DNA of 64,000 nucleotides, from NCBI GenBank assembly GCA_032158295.1, contig CM063243.1, positions 5,588,948 through 5,652,947 of the forward strand. Direction: 5' to 3'. The notes beneath the pieces were generated by a model that ran no database searches, had not been told where the DNA came from, and was given only the letters and a program-made list of their open reading frames with translations. The position numbers and the translations under genes were made by a program. Of this stretch, positions 33,149 to 44,500 are shown piece by piece. The stretch is from Pycnopodia helianthoides (Eukaryota > Echinodermata > Asteroidea > Forcipulatida > Asteriidae). The number at the start of each line of letters is the position of its first letter. The stretch's first letter is position 1.

Positions 33149-34334
33149 ACAGGGCTCGAATTTGACACTGGACCGCAGGCCCGAGGCCAGTGATTTTAGT
33201 ACTGGGCCAGTAAACTCATGACCGGACAAGTCCGGCGGCCTTATGTTTTCAGTTCAATAACAATTTATGTAACTCACTCTATAATATCTTGGGAACAGAA
33301 ACAAATTATGTTCAAATGTTGACTTTGAGTAATGATTAGAAATAATAGTTAATACCCTTAAAGACAAAATGAGGTAAATCTTCTCTTGTATGTCTGAGTG
33401 CTTGTTCAGTTAAATGCAAGTTAAACTGTGCAAGGAAGTCTTTTCTCAGTTTGAATCTGGTCTTGTAAAATTATTTCTGGTCTAGTAAACATTTTGAGAT
33501 ACAAGTCCTCTGGGTTCTCCACACGCGTTTTTTTCGGGCAAAATTGTCAGCGCCCGATTAGGCATTTTTGATCTCAACACATGAGTCGGGGGCTAGACCC
33601 GGTAAAATGCTCCGCGTTAGTCTTTGATTAAAGCCGTTTTTGTTCATTTGTTGTTAAGCCCGATTTCCCATTACACTTTTAGCCATGTCATCATGCCGTG
33701 AAATGTTTCACCAAGAGAGGGCGCTTTACAAAAAAAACTATTAAGAAAGCCAACACCCTGAGCCAAGACTAAGTGCACACGATCTTTCACGTGTGTGATG
33801 GACGCATCGTGCTTGTGGAACACATTTATAAGGAATGTCCCAAAAACATATTGAGGACGACCAACACATTTTTACCAAGTAAGAATTGTGGCCTATATTG
33901 TTTCTGTTAATGTTTCGTCCACGCTGAAGTAAAAAGCCTGATATTCAGACTGTAGCGCTAGCCCAAAATCGCTTGCTAAAATTTTCCGCGTTTTTTTCCG
34001 TGACCCGCTCACACATGCCTGGTGGTTGAATATCATACAATTTTAATGATAAGTGGAATCCTATATTTAAAAAAATTACGACTGTCTGATCAAAGAAAGA
34101 CTGTGCTCTGAAAGAATACTGGCAGGACCGTGCGTTAGGCCCAGTTACATATGTAAAGCCCGGGAATTAGGAACTCTTATTTACAACGTAATTTGCGCTT
34201 GCACATTATAAGCATTGCTTGCGTGAAAATCACCCGGCGGACGGCGCCGCCAGCACGGCCCGGACAAAATTTGCCCTTGTGGAGAACCCTGGTCCTGTGG
34301 TCTTGTGGATTTTCCCCCCCAAATTCGAGTCCTG
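33149..34334 (-). mobile_element. Outer hAT-like element, right-arm copy
   Basis: The ends are AGGGCTCGAATTTGAC at about 33151 and AATTCGAGTCCTG ending at 34334, with TGACA flanking (34335-34339, the reverse complement of the left arm's TGTCA). It splits the same SINE as the left-arm copy. Confidence 0.7.
33510..34291 (-). mobile_element. Inner hAT-like element, right-arm copy
   Basis: It is flanked by GTCCT at 33505-33509 and 34292-34296, the reverse complement of AGGAC in the left arm. It begins CTGGGTTCTC and ends GAGAACCCTG. It is shorter than its left-arm partner (782 against 846 bp). Confidence 0.7.
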
Positions 34335-34910
34335 TGACAGCACTAGAGCTTAGGTCCGGTGAACTAGATCGCACGGCCACGACACACCACAAAACAATGG
34401 AAAGTTTAGAAATAGAAAGAATGTATGCTTGTTCCAATGACTAGCAATTGTCAGTTTGGCCTGAAATCCTAAATCATACAAAGTCAGATTCGTGAACAAG
34501 ATTTTGAAGTATATACGAGTAGATCTTAAAATCGCCCAACTCACTTATGTGCTAAAAGGTTTTTGGGGGTAAAATTTACTTTCTTAACCTGCAAATGGAT
34601 TGCACAATCAAGTCTGCAGACAAACATTCCCAGTTGGACAAAACACACATCACATTAATAAACTAATTTGACAGAATAAGACCACTTCATTTCTTCAGGT
34701 TGGTTAATTAGGGCAACTTTATTCCTAACTCTGCACAAGACCTTTCCATAGTCCATTCAAGTGAAAAATAAATAATGGAAACTCAACAACAGAACACTTT
34801 TTTACAAGTATTACGAGTTGTTACTTTGCCTTCAAGAAACCGTTCACTACTGGACAAAACACACATCACAAACAAATAGAGAATCAAACCAGATGTTGGG
34901 GTCAAAACTT

Positions 34911-35112
34911 GACTAGAGGAGGATTTGAACCAACGACCTCCGGATTAATGTGCCAGCGCTCTACCTATACTGAGCTATCTAGCCCCATGTTGGCGCCCCC
35001 AAACAAAGGTATTGACAAAATAGGGAGACCACCAACATAGGGCTAGATAGCTCAGTAGGTAAAGCGCTGGCACATTAATCCGGAGGTCGTTGGTTCAAAT
35101 CCCCCTCTAGTA
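34911..35112. repeat. Palindrome of two inverted tRNA-like sequences
   Basis: The plus copy (35041-35112) has acceptor-like ctaga/tctag pairing, an A box 'tagctcagtagg' and a B box 'ggttcaaatcc'. The minus copy (34911-34985) is nearly identical. The inverted homology extends inward through 'atgttgg', leaving a ~30-bp centre. The anticodon loop would present ATT, but the D and T stems pair poorly, so I treat these as SINE heads or tRNA pseudogenes. Confidence 0.65.
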
Positions 35113-35790
35113 AATTTTTCTCTGTTCAACCTCAAATAGTTTTATAAATTCAATTCATTCCCTGTCAAATACTGTCTGTACCCAGAATTATACATCTTAG
35201 AAATGATGAGAAATTGGTCAAATTGTGCATTTACCCAAATACAGTCAAGGCCGACAAAGAACATACAGCTGGGATCAATGACAATGTAGTACACTATTTT
35301 TGAGTATAATGTAAATGCTCGATAAAATTTGTTCTTATTTTGTATGAAACTAAACAACCATAACAATTGAAATGTTCGTAAAACCTATATATGCTGTCGT
35401 GTTTTAGTGCTGATAGAGAGAGTATTCCAACGCAATGTGTATTTTTCTTTTTTAACGGATGTAACAAAACCGTAATTGCCAATAACCCCCCCCCCCCCCC
35501 CCCCCGGTATCCACAGCGCATTAGTATGAACTATTAGCATGTATGACTAACTAATGACCCTCACTGGCTCAACACAGAACCATCAAGGCGTTGGTTTGGA
35601 GATCAGAGTGCACGTACTACTGTATACAGCTCAAACGACGCACACACATACACGCATGCGGTACAGTGCAGTGTACATCTACAGCTAGCCTCAGGCGTGT
35701 AGCGACTTGTAAAGAAAAACATAATATTAAATGAAAACAAAACGCCTTGGCCAAGGTAGTCTTGGTCCAATATGTCACTATCTTTTACTT
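35113..35790. other. Spacer with a long C tract
   Basis: A C run of about 19 lies at 35487-35505. No gene, SINE or inverted-repeat element was found. Confidence 0.4.
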
Positions 35791-35792
35791 GT

Positions 35793-35828
35793 AACATAAC
35801 GTAACGTAACGTAATGTAACGTAATGTG
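35793..35828 (+). repeat. (CGTAA)n / (TGTAA)n short tandem repeat
   Basis: Pentanucleotide units 'cgtaa' and 'tgtaa' repeat immediately before the hAT MITE at 35834. Confidence 0.8.
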
Positions 35829-35833
35829 ATAAC

Positions 35834-35961
35834 CAGTGTTGTAGTCAAGACCAGGCGGTCCGAGACCAAGACCAAGACCGACAGTCCGAGGGAGAGACCA
35901 CGGATATTTGGTCTTGAGACTGGTCTCGAGACCAAGACCAGTCTCGTCGGCTGCAACACTG
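35834..35961. mobile_element. hAT MITE, 128 bp
   Basis: The termini CAGTGTTGTAG and CTGCAACACTG are inverted repeats with one mismatch. An exact 8-bp duplication GTGATAAC flanks it (35826-35833 and 35962-35969), as expected for hAT transposition. The inside is built from 'gaccaagacc' and 'ggtctcg' palindromic modules. Confidence 0.9.
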
Positions 35962-36030
35962 GTGATAACCCGACAGAGGGCTCGCTTTTCATTCACCTAC
36001 ATGAACGATGACTTTTGTGCAGCAATAATA

Positions 36031-37180
36031 TAGGTTTTCCCGGCCAATTTCATCAGAAATCCATTCATTTTAACTCCCGGCTCATTAAATTTAGTTTGAA
36101 AACGAATGCTCCGTTGAATCAGCATTCAACAGTCAAAAAGAGTAATTCAATTTCACTAGTTTAGCATTCACTAGTCAAATCAGATCATTCAATTTCACTA
36201 GGCCGTAAAAATCATTCAATTTCGCAAAAGCCATAAGCAAGACCTGGTCAATCATTCAATTTCATTTATGAGCAAACATTTTCCAAAAGTTTGCATTCAA
36301 ATTCAAATTATACGTTATGTATGCTTTCTTGATCGTATAGCTGCCTTTCAAAGGCAGATACTTTAAATGAAACTTATTTGGCATTATCTCCAAGTAAATG
36401 CCCAAGCAATGTTGGCTAAAAAGATGGCTGCCCGAGGTTGGTCCAGAGCAGTGAATAATGTAGATTTATAGGGCGAGACGGGTTAAAACATTCAAGAATA
36501 ACATTAATTTATTTTTAAATTGTATAACGACCCCTTATTGTAAGATTTTAATTTCCTTTGAAACATTTGTTAAAGTCTAATTTGAAATTGTCCTTTATTT
36601 GAAATTGTGACATTAACAGAAAAACAGAGACAACATAACCAGGGCAAACAAAACATATCAAGGCTAAAGCAAAATAATTAGTTTTGCATTTCAAAGTTAT
36701 CGGGTGTAGACTTAAACTAAAGGAAGGGTAACAATGCAAAAGGAACAACAATTTCAATTAAGAAAAAACACATGATGTAAATAATGGTGTAAAATACATG
36801 GAAACTCCTCTTACAAAGGACAACTTATGTGCCAGTAAAGGAGCTATAATTCCCATTTTACTCATAAAGCCAAAACTCATCTTTAATTTGAATGCAAAGA
36901 AGTTTAAATCGTTGCACATAAATGAAAAAGAAAACGTAAACTAGCAGAAAAATCATGTTCGCTTCGGTGAGTCTTAATTTGAATGCATCAATTGCAAATT
37001 GGTAGTAAAACTTCACTTAAGAATGGTCAAAGTGTAGTCTTGAATGCCCTTAAATGAAATTGAATGCATTAAGAGCTAAAAAGAAACCCTAGTTCGAGGG
37101 GATTAGGAGAAAATGCATGAAATTGAATGCATGTTAATGAAATTGAATGATTTTTTGCTGAAAATGGCCGGGAAAACCTA
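36031..37180. mobile_element. Non-autonomous transposon with TAGGTTTTCCCGGCCA ends
   Basis: TAGGTTTTCCCGGCCA (36031) and TGGCCGGGAAAACCTA (ending 37180) are a 16-bp perfect inverted repeat. Both sides carry clusters of subterminal 'cattcaatttca' motifs in opposite orientation (four on the left, at least three on the right). The target duplication could not be fixed. No transposase ORF is visible. Confidence 0.8.
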
Positions 37181-37484
37181 TATTAATTTTCTGTAGTTGG
37201 GATAATTTACTGCATCTATGTATAGGCCTAATTCACTGATAGGTATTCACAAAGAGAGGTGAACTGAAGACTGTGTTTGGATCGTGTATCCTGTTGGAAT
37301 GGCCCCCATGGCATATGGGGCGCCGTTTGTCAATTAATTGTAAAGCGTTTTTTGACCTGTTTTTACCATGGTTTGTAACAATTAGCTGTAAACCATAGAA
37401 ATTGCTGTCAATTTGTGTGTGGTTTACATACTATGAATATACAATCAAAACTTCAAAAATTGTGGTTCAACAATGTGTTATCGT

Positions 37485-37920
37485 TTAAAGGGCCGTTTGG
37501 TAATCACTCTTAAAATGGCAATAAAAACTTACTCGGTTAGAAGTATTGCACGTTTAAAGTATTTTGAGAAACATTTAACTCCGAAGTAATGTGGTTATCG
37601 AAACAGATAAAGATAGTTTTTATTCCCCAAATTTTGAATCTGACAAAAGTTGCTGCAAAAACGTTTCTCAGATTGTTTATTCCAATTACGGATTTATTAT
37701 TTTTCCCGTGTTGACACTCGCTCCGGATTTTCGGCGATATCTAAAAAAAGCGACCAATTTTTTAAATGAATTTTCACAGGTTAGTTTTATTGTATATATC
37801 TACATTTATTTAGGATTAAAACAATCGAACGATTTAAATAACCACAGGTATTATTTCCCTTTTACTCCATTTTACTTGTAAAAGCATCTCAAATAAATAC
37901 TCATTATTAAAGGCAAAGTA
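37485..37920. mobile_element. Degenerate TTAA-type element
   Basis: It begins TTAAAGGGCCGTTTGGTAAT and includes 'aaaaacttactcggtta', 'ttttgagaaac' and 'ctccgaagtaatg', matching the order in 42943-43156. The right end 'tattaaaggcaaagtat' is an approximate inverted match. The ORF at 37591-37881 is incidental. Confidence 0.5.
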
Positions 37921-38486
37921 TACATTTGATTTCCTGGGACCGGCTCCACACACACACAGCAGTTTGGACTCGGTCACGGTTATGGTTATTGTGACTGGGT
38001 TATTTGAAGTCGAAAGTTATGCATAGGAGCGGGTTCGGTTTTCAATTTGGAACCAGATAGAACTGGGTAACCGAAGGAACCCCCCCCCCCCCCCCGATAT
38101 GATACCAGGGTCAAGTCCACGCAAGGACCAAAGGTTATAGACCTTTCTTTTAACACATCACAGCCCAAGTTTTTGCCAATCGAGGTCGGAAAACTATGGA
38201 AAGCCATAAATGCAAAACAAAAACAGTTTTTATCAATGGTACACAAATATTCAAAAATAGTGTTGAATTTGTTGGAAACAAAGCAACCAATCATGAGAGG
38301 TACTTTACTTAATTGAAGGTTTGCAGAAAATGTTGAATTTGGTTGAAACATCTGTTGATACGATTGAGTGTTTTGCTAACATTCGGCCTTCCATGCCAAC
38401 CAGCGCGGTTTGTTGATCAGTGTTGATCAACAAAAATAGGGTCTAGTTTAGTAGTTAGTCAAAGTAAAGAAAGGGAAATAACTTAC

Positions 38487-38817
38487 TCGACTACTCAATA
38501 TGCACAGCTGCGAATCATGCAGGTTGAAAACCTGTACTTTCTTTACCCAACCGCATACAAATTGGTTGTACAATTCCAGCGACTTGAAACACTTGAACTT
38601 TTCCAATGGGTACAAACTTGTCCCGTACACTTACTAGTAATAGGTACATGACCATGTCTCCCCAATTTACCGTGGGAAATGAATTAATGTCTTGCGACCA
38701 TTCTTTCGCCGTGATGATATACGGATCCAGTCCGTCAATGTCGCTAATCTTCTTCACATAACGCTGTCTTACACTTGGAAATTGTTTGTCGTCAATTTGA
38801 AGAAAGTAACTGGACAT
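38487..38817 (-). pseudogene. First-exon fragment of a SWIM/YqaJ-associated orphan protein
   Basis: The minus strand starts MSSYFLQIDD and contains 'RYVKKISDIDGLDPYIITA' and 'VNWGDMVMYLL'. A second frame takes over with 'SLYPLEKFKCFKSLELYNQF' and 'CGWVKKVQVF', ending at a good donor (AGTCGA/GTAAGT, 38481-38486). These motifs in this order match the N-terminal region of metazoan multi-copy proteins that usually continue into a SWIM-like zinc finger and YqaJ-type nuclease domain. That assignment is from memory. A single-base frameshift near 38632 separates the halves, and no downstream exons were found before 37.2 kb. It is a truncated gene copy, or a real first exon with a sequence error. The open frame extends upstream to 38931 without family resemblance. 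Confidence 0.55.
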
Positions 38818-39310
38818 TTTAGGACATTGGAAAGTCACCCATTGTTTTGTAGTCAAACTCAACACCACACTGCCGGTGCCACAAAAGTGCCAGCAGCACT
38901 CTCGCTGCGCACCAGCCGGCCTCGCTACCATGGGCAGCGCGCCGTATCGATACCTCTCTTGATCTCGTCACTAACCCCTGGTAGGGATGTGCTGAAAAAC
39001 AACGCTGATTGGCTCCCAAAGATGACTACTTTGCGTGCACGCTTGTTAAAACATGTATGGCCGCGTAGGACGCTTAGTACGCTCATGAAGGAAGGAAAAT
39101 GATATGCGCGTGTGAAAATGCAAATTTTTCAACGCAATTCCATTTCAAATTGATCATGTTTTTACACTGTCACTCTAAACTGCATAGAGTTAGGCCATAT
39201 CACAAGATCAAAGAAGAATGAGAGGGGACCAGTTGCTTTTTGACTTTATGCCTCTTATGCAGGTTACCATACTTGAGTGGGCGCGTAGAGTGGATTGCCC
39301 ACATGCCTCA

Positions 39311-39502
39311 TTAAAATGTGCAATACTGGGGTGCGTTTTGGCGGCGGTAACCAAAAACTGTTTCGGTTGTTGGTCGTTGGTTCTGCTGTTCAGACTGAAC
39401 GATAACCGAGTTGTGAGCTCGGTTACCGTTTTGGTTATGACGTCAGAAACAATTATTGGTTACAGCCGCCAAAACGCACCCCTGTATATGAGCACATTTT
39501 AA
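39311..39502. mobile_element. Small MITE with GGGGTGCGTTTTGGCGGC ends
   Basis: 'ggggtgcgttttggcggc' at 39329 and 'gccgccaaaacgcacccc' at about 39466 are exact inverted repeats. Symmetry extends outward through 'aatgtgc/gcacatt' to TTAA on both sides (39311-39314 and 39499-39502). A TA duplication at the inner ends is an alternative reading. The centre contains 'ggttaccgttttggttatga'. Confidence 0.75.
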
Positions 39503-41870
39503 TGAACCAATTCCAGGGGTTATGAGCGAGCAAGGCATGCTGGACAAAACGGCGCGGCGAGATCGATCACCCCTGGGAACGAGGTTGTTTTCGCACTGAC
39601 TGCAGTGATGTTTACAATAGAAACAGCTGATCAACAGAACGTACACACCGTGGGTTAAAAAGTGTACTGAAAAACTTTGTCCACCATGTACACGAATGCA
39701 CAATATGGTGTTGTGTATTTTTACTCCTGTACATGTTAACGAGCTAATCAACGATAGCCTAGCAACCGATGTACTAGTGCATGGATACCCTGGTACCCTG
39801 ACTACATTGACTTCAAACATTGATTTAAACAAGCTGCTTGACAACCTTGCACCCGGTGTAATGAACAAAATACAATGTGACTTTTACAAAATGAACTTTG
39901 GAAACTAGTATTAAAGGGACACACCGGCTTACTGTTTACCTAATTTAGTGATGTGTAATCACAGACAATAATTTTTAGATGGTTGTTGGAAACAAAATCG
40001 AAAAATGTGAAAAAAACAAAACGCGGTCGAAGGTCAGTGTATACCCTTTTCCAGCCGTTGCAACTGTCAAGTTTACGTGACATTGTTGTAAGTAAACCTT
40101 TGCTCTGTTTATGTATTAGTTATAACAATGGCGTGGCATGAGGATCCAGCCTTAAGTTCATATCCATCAAGCACAAATTCATGTGTAATTAAAAAACTGA
40201 CATAAACACAGTTCGATCCACATCAACTTGTACTATGTGGACATCGTGCAGCTATTTGTCGTCGTCCTGCCGCATGTGTAGCGCAGGCATCACGTAACGT
40301 GTCAATAGTTAGGGGATATATTATTAATAGCTAGGGCTACAGACTAAAACCCTCAGAAAAAGAAAAACGTAATTAATGTTCTGGCTCCCTACCGCTCCAC
40401 AGGCTCCGAGTTCATGCCCCCGTGGTTTGTCTCTCTGGCCCCACGAGACACATGCCCCCCAAGGTTTAACCGCTAGCTCCCCCCACGCTGATGCGCCGTA
40501 AAACATGCTTCTGTAGCACGGACTCTCTGAATGCGAATCTTACAGTTGATTTTTCATCATTATTTACAACTTGTATCCATCCATTAACTGAATACAAAGT
40601 CTTTTTGGGCAAATACTCATGAACAATTTATAAAATAAAATACTTAAATTTGGTTCAGTAATTTACTTTTATACAGCTGGAAGTACTAATTAACTCTGAA
40701 GAACACGTGACTTTTCGGAACCACATTTTGGTCCCGTGACCTTCACGGCCAAATTTGATGGTTTCTTTTATGAACCATTCTTCTCCATTCCAGGAAGACC
40801 TTTGAAATAATGTCTATTTTTAGTATATTTTGTAGCCCAAATAGCCCAACGAAGCCGGTGGACTCCGTCGCGTTGTATGCAACGGAGGAGTCCAACCTGG
40901 GCTACGCAACGCAGTACCCCAATCACCCTCCATTCGGTGACAAAATACACTACCAAAACAAACACTACATAACATATATCCAACCTGAAATGAATTACGA
41001 GATCATCTACTACTTTCTTTGACCGAGTATTAATTTTGTTTTCGAGAAATATTGTGAGTAAATTACTGACTTTTACTAAAAGTTCTCACTTACGTGTCGT
41101 GGAGCTGCTAAACGTCTTCACGAAACTTTTAACTCTGACACCGATGGTACACGTCATAACTGCACAAACAGTGATGACGTCACAGCTACTAAAAGTCGTC
41201 GCTGCGCTAACCGTGCGCCAACGAAACCTCGCTAGTAATAGCATAGCAGTACTATGAGGGGCCGTTTATGACTAAATGAGCAGTTACAAATACTACTAGC
41301 GTGCGTTTGTGGAGCTGCCAGTACTATTGGGCGATACCATTCTATTCGAACAATGAGTGAGAACGAACAGATTTTTAAAAATTTTACAAATAGCAAAGAG
41401 AACTACTTGTTCTTTTCAAACTACTTGTTGAAAAAACTCAGGGGTAGGACGATAAGTTTTTTTTCAGGATAGAGGGTCTTTTTGGCACTGCTGGAGGGGT
41501 GACTACTTTTTTCTACCTCCATGGTAACTGTACTGCTCGCTGCTCGCCGAAAAAGCAGTCACCGGCGTATCACTGTTTTATTTATGTTGGCTTCTCTACT
41601 TTTTTGCTGGGACGATGAGTTTTTGGACTTATTTACTAAATATTGCGTAATTTACCTTACATTCATGTTGATTGAACTTAGTATCCCGATTTTTGTTTTC
41701 TCTCTTCTTTTTCTGGCGTTACGGTAAAGAGCAACCCCTATTTTTAAATGAACGGCTCCAACTGGAACGGCCGTCGGGATCACGCTAAATCGTGTCCACC
41801 CCCCCCCCCACACACACACCCATGATTGATCATAACCAGCGATGCGGTGGTAGGCTGGTTCCAAATAGTC
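39503..41870. other. Mixed-composition spacer, no recognised gene
   Basis: Several ORFs of 60-75 codons exist (40810-41022, 41036-41257, 41521-41727), but none has a known motif. A GC-richer patch near 40000-40140, ending before 'aacaatggcg', could be promoter-like. That is only an impression. Confidence 0.3.
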
Positions 41871-41877
41871 CAACCTA

Positions 41878-42340
41878 CAGGGTGCACCCCACCAAATAAT
41901 CCCCCATAGCACACAGTGCAAAATGCTAAATATTCAAAAATACAAGATAAATACTTAAAAGTCTCACAGCTTTGAAGGGAAAGTTATTAATTGACTCTTG
42001 AACCTTTATATTCTCTGCTCAATTTTATATGGGGAGTGCCTGGGCCCATTTAGTTATTCTCCCTCCAAGTAAAAACACCCCTACGCAGGTGTCCGAGCAT
42101 CAATCTTGAAAAATGTTCCTACACCTCTCAGCAAATAGGACCTTTTATTTCAGGGCCTATGTCAACCAGAGTACCTCAAGCTGGAAGTCAACAACCCCCA
42201 GGTCACAATTGGGCAAACGTTTTACACTGAAACACTTTCTCGGGGCTCTCAAATCTGTCTAATATAGAATATTTTGAGGACCTACAAAAAATTAATGAGC
42301 TCGACGCTCTGTTTTCTCCTATTTGGTGGGGTGCACCCTA
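41878..42340. mobile_element. MITE with AGGGTGCACCCCACCAAATA ends
   Basis: 'agggtgcaccccaccaaata' starts at 41879 and its exact reverse complement ends at 42339. TA dinucleotides flank the ends (41876-41877 and 42341-42342). Total length is about 463 bp with no ORF. Confidence 0.85.
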
Positions 42341-42942
42341 TAGGCGAAGTTGTTTTCACAGTTTGACTGGAGACCACATTCAGGAAATTGGGAATATTGT
42401 CAGGATCATATTTCTTCAGGAAAATTTGATTTTTTTTTTAATCCGTTGAGAAATGGCAGGCTTAAACAAACAAACCACTCCTATGGTGATTTGTGTACAT
42501 CATTTCCAAGTAAATGAGCAGTGCTTGTATTACACACAAGTCAAGTTATTTTTTCTAATTTAATTTTCCGTCCAGTTGAACAATCCACAAACTTTTGGGT
42601 ATTGACAATATCCTACAGTTGTTCTGATGGCAATTTCAGAGAGTAATTTTTATTTATTCATTTCAATTTACCTTTTATATGGGTGATGGTCCTCGGTGAT
42701 AGCAAAGGATTGGGGGGGGGGGGGCAACAGGCAACAAACAATTACTGTGGAGGAGTCTGTTCATTGCAGTGGTCAAAATATTGGTCTGTAAAAGACCCAA
42801 CTGTAGGCCTACCTAAAGGTTCTTCGAAGAGCAGTTTGAAGTTTTCTGCACTGCTTTTTTACCCCAGGGGCTGGTACCATGAATTTGGGGAGGGGCGGGG
42901 CTTGTAAGGATTGCATGATGACTTGATGAAAGGTAGTCTTGG

Positions 42943-43156
42943 TTAAAGGCACTGGACACTATTGGTAGTTACTCAAAATAATTGTTAGCATAAAAACTTA
43001 CTTGGTAACGAGCAATGGGGAGCTGTTGATAGTATAAAACATTGTGAGAAACGGCTCCCTCTGAAGTAACGTAGTTTTTGAGAAAGAAGTAATTTCTCAG
43101 TAAAATATTTGAACTGATTTTGAGACCTCACGCGTGAGATCTCGAAATCAAGCATC
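42943..43156 (+). mobile_element. TTAA MITE (AGGCACTGGACACTATTGG), right half lost
   Basis: It begins at TTAA (42943-42946) and shows the typical interior 'cttacttggtaacgagcaat', 'aaacggctccctctgaagt' and a 'gagacctcacgcgtgagatc' palindrome. It is cut at 43156 by the LTR. No right end is found. Confidence 0.75.
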
Positions 43157-43352
43157 TGTTGTAATAGGAACGCAAAGTAGTACTCGAATACGGTGATAGA
43201 CTTCAACACTTTATTTTACAAATCTATGTTCTTATATACACACTTGGGAATCACTCAACTGAAACATTATTACGTCATGCATCTTAGGCCATACATAAAC
43301 AAGATTATGTTTGTCTAATGAAAGTATAGGATACGACATCTCCCCTTTTCGT
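43157..43352 (-). mobile_element. 3' LTR and polypurine tract of an LTR retrotransposon
   Basis: On the minus strand a polypurine tract (aacgaaaaggggaga, 43339-43353) is followed directly by TGTCGTATCC (43338). The LTR runs to ACAACA at 43157, about 182 bp, with TG...CA ends. It contains a polyadenylation-like 'aaaataaag'. Internal coding sequence is not recognised beyond the tract. The missing 5' part and the split MITE on its left suggest a deletion junction. Confidence 0.6.
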
Positions 43353-44309
43353 TATTATGAAACTAAAGTATAGTTTTATCAAAATCAATTCATGACATTC
43401 AGTTTTACATTATCAATGTCACGATGCGTTCTAATGTTGCTTTTCTTGCACGTAAAACGACTGGCATGGATCCACAAAGAAGACGACACTATGTATCACA
43501 AGAAATGCGTAATGTTGCAAGATTGTTGCTGAATCTCCAAAGCACAAAATGGGCCAAAAATGTCTCTGGAAGCATTTCTCTCACCCAAGTATTTTGACAG
43601 GATTGTAGAAGGTGTACGTCAAACCGCTGGCCAACTTGAGTCCAATGAGATTGATCACAAGATCAATGAAACTGACCATCCTTCACTTGCTTTGAAGCTG
43701 GGCCATAGTCTATCCAAGTTGGGAGCAATAAAAAGATGTGTTGCATTGAGGCGAGATGACACCACATACTGAACATGAGGCAAAAATATTCCTGAAACTC
43801 AAGGAAGCTGAGTGGGCAGAACAAGTGTCCTCAAGAGTCCTAACAACTATTTCACAGCGTAATTACAATAAGGTGAATGAGCTTCCAGACACTGAAGACG
43901 TGAAGAAATTTTCATCCTTCTTGGAGGCTAACATAAGACAGTCAGCATGCACCCTGCAAAAAGAAGCTTCTACCAAGAACTTCAGAAGATGCTGTGAGTT
44001 AGTGTTGACCCGCCTTACAATGTTTAACAAGCGAAGGACAGGAGAGATGGAGCAGCTTAAGTAAGTATATAGTTGTATTTATTAATACATCCTAATAAAA
44101 ATGAAATGCGCATGTTGTATTTATGCATTGACGTAAAAATGCAATTGAGCTCAGCACTGGGCATTTGCTTAGAAACTGGATTTCACACACTTTTCCATGC
44201 TAAGTTTGCCAATGTTATATGTACAAATCTTTCCAAAGATCGTAAGCGGCTCTGTGGCTTTTTCACCCAGAAATCTGCAGAAATATCAAGCCAGATTTTG
44301 TAATTTGTA

Positions 44310-44500
44310 ATGAAAAACAATTATTGAATGCATTTCATTCGTGCATTGTCTCAGAAAATATTCACTCGTTGAAATCTGGCCTTCCCATTTCACTCGTCTT
44401 GAACACCTCATGAAATTGAATAGTCCAGATATCACCTCATTATGATATTCTGAGAAAATGTGCTCACATACATTCCTTATTTTTATAATATTCATTTGTT
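44310..44500. repeat. Palindromic dispersed repeat, copy 1
   Basis: It carries 'gtgcattgtctcagaaaata', 'gttgaaatctggc' and 'gaatagtccagatatcacct'. The halves are partial inverted repeats. Related copies lie at 46010-46145 and 50075-50205. It lies in the first intron of the recombinase-like gene. Confidence 0.65.

Larger units (their letters stand above)
32158..34397 (-). repeat. Right arm of the large inverted repeat
   Basis: It is the reverse complement of 1-2660 and carries the same SINE, outer hAT-like element (33149-34334) and inner element (33510-34291). It lacks the TTAA MITE. A 2-bp loss has fused the TSD and terminus at about 33147-33152. It ends at 34397, at the position matching the window start. 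Confidence 0.9.

Noticed and set aside
1..34397. Inverted repeat as an assembly artefact
   Set aside because: The arms differ by substitutions, indels and a 340-bp clean insertion, which a misjoined duplicate contig would not show. Long reads would still be decisive.
34911..35112. Functional tRNA genes
   Set aside because: A and B boxes are present, but D and T stems pair poorly and the sequence sits in a repeat-like palindrome; scored as tRNA-like repeats instead.
38692..39102. 136-codon plus-strand ORF
   Set aside because: It is the antisense shadow of the minus-strand exon with recognisable family motifs.
40810..41022. 70-codon ORF with Tyr/Pro-rich sequence
   Set aside because: No motif, no splice sites and no duplicate or neighbouring exon; within chance expectation.
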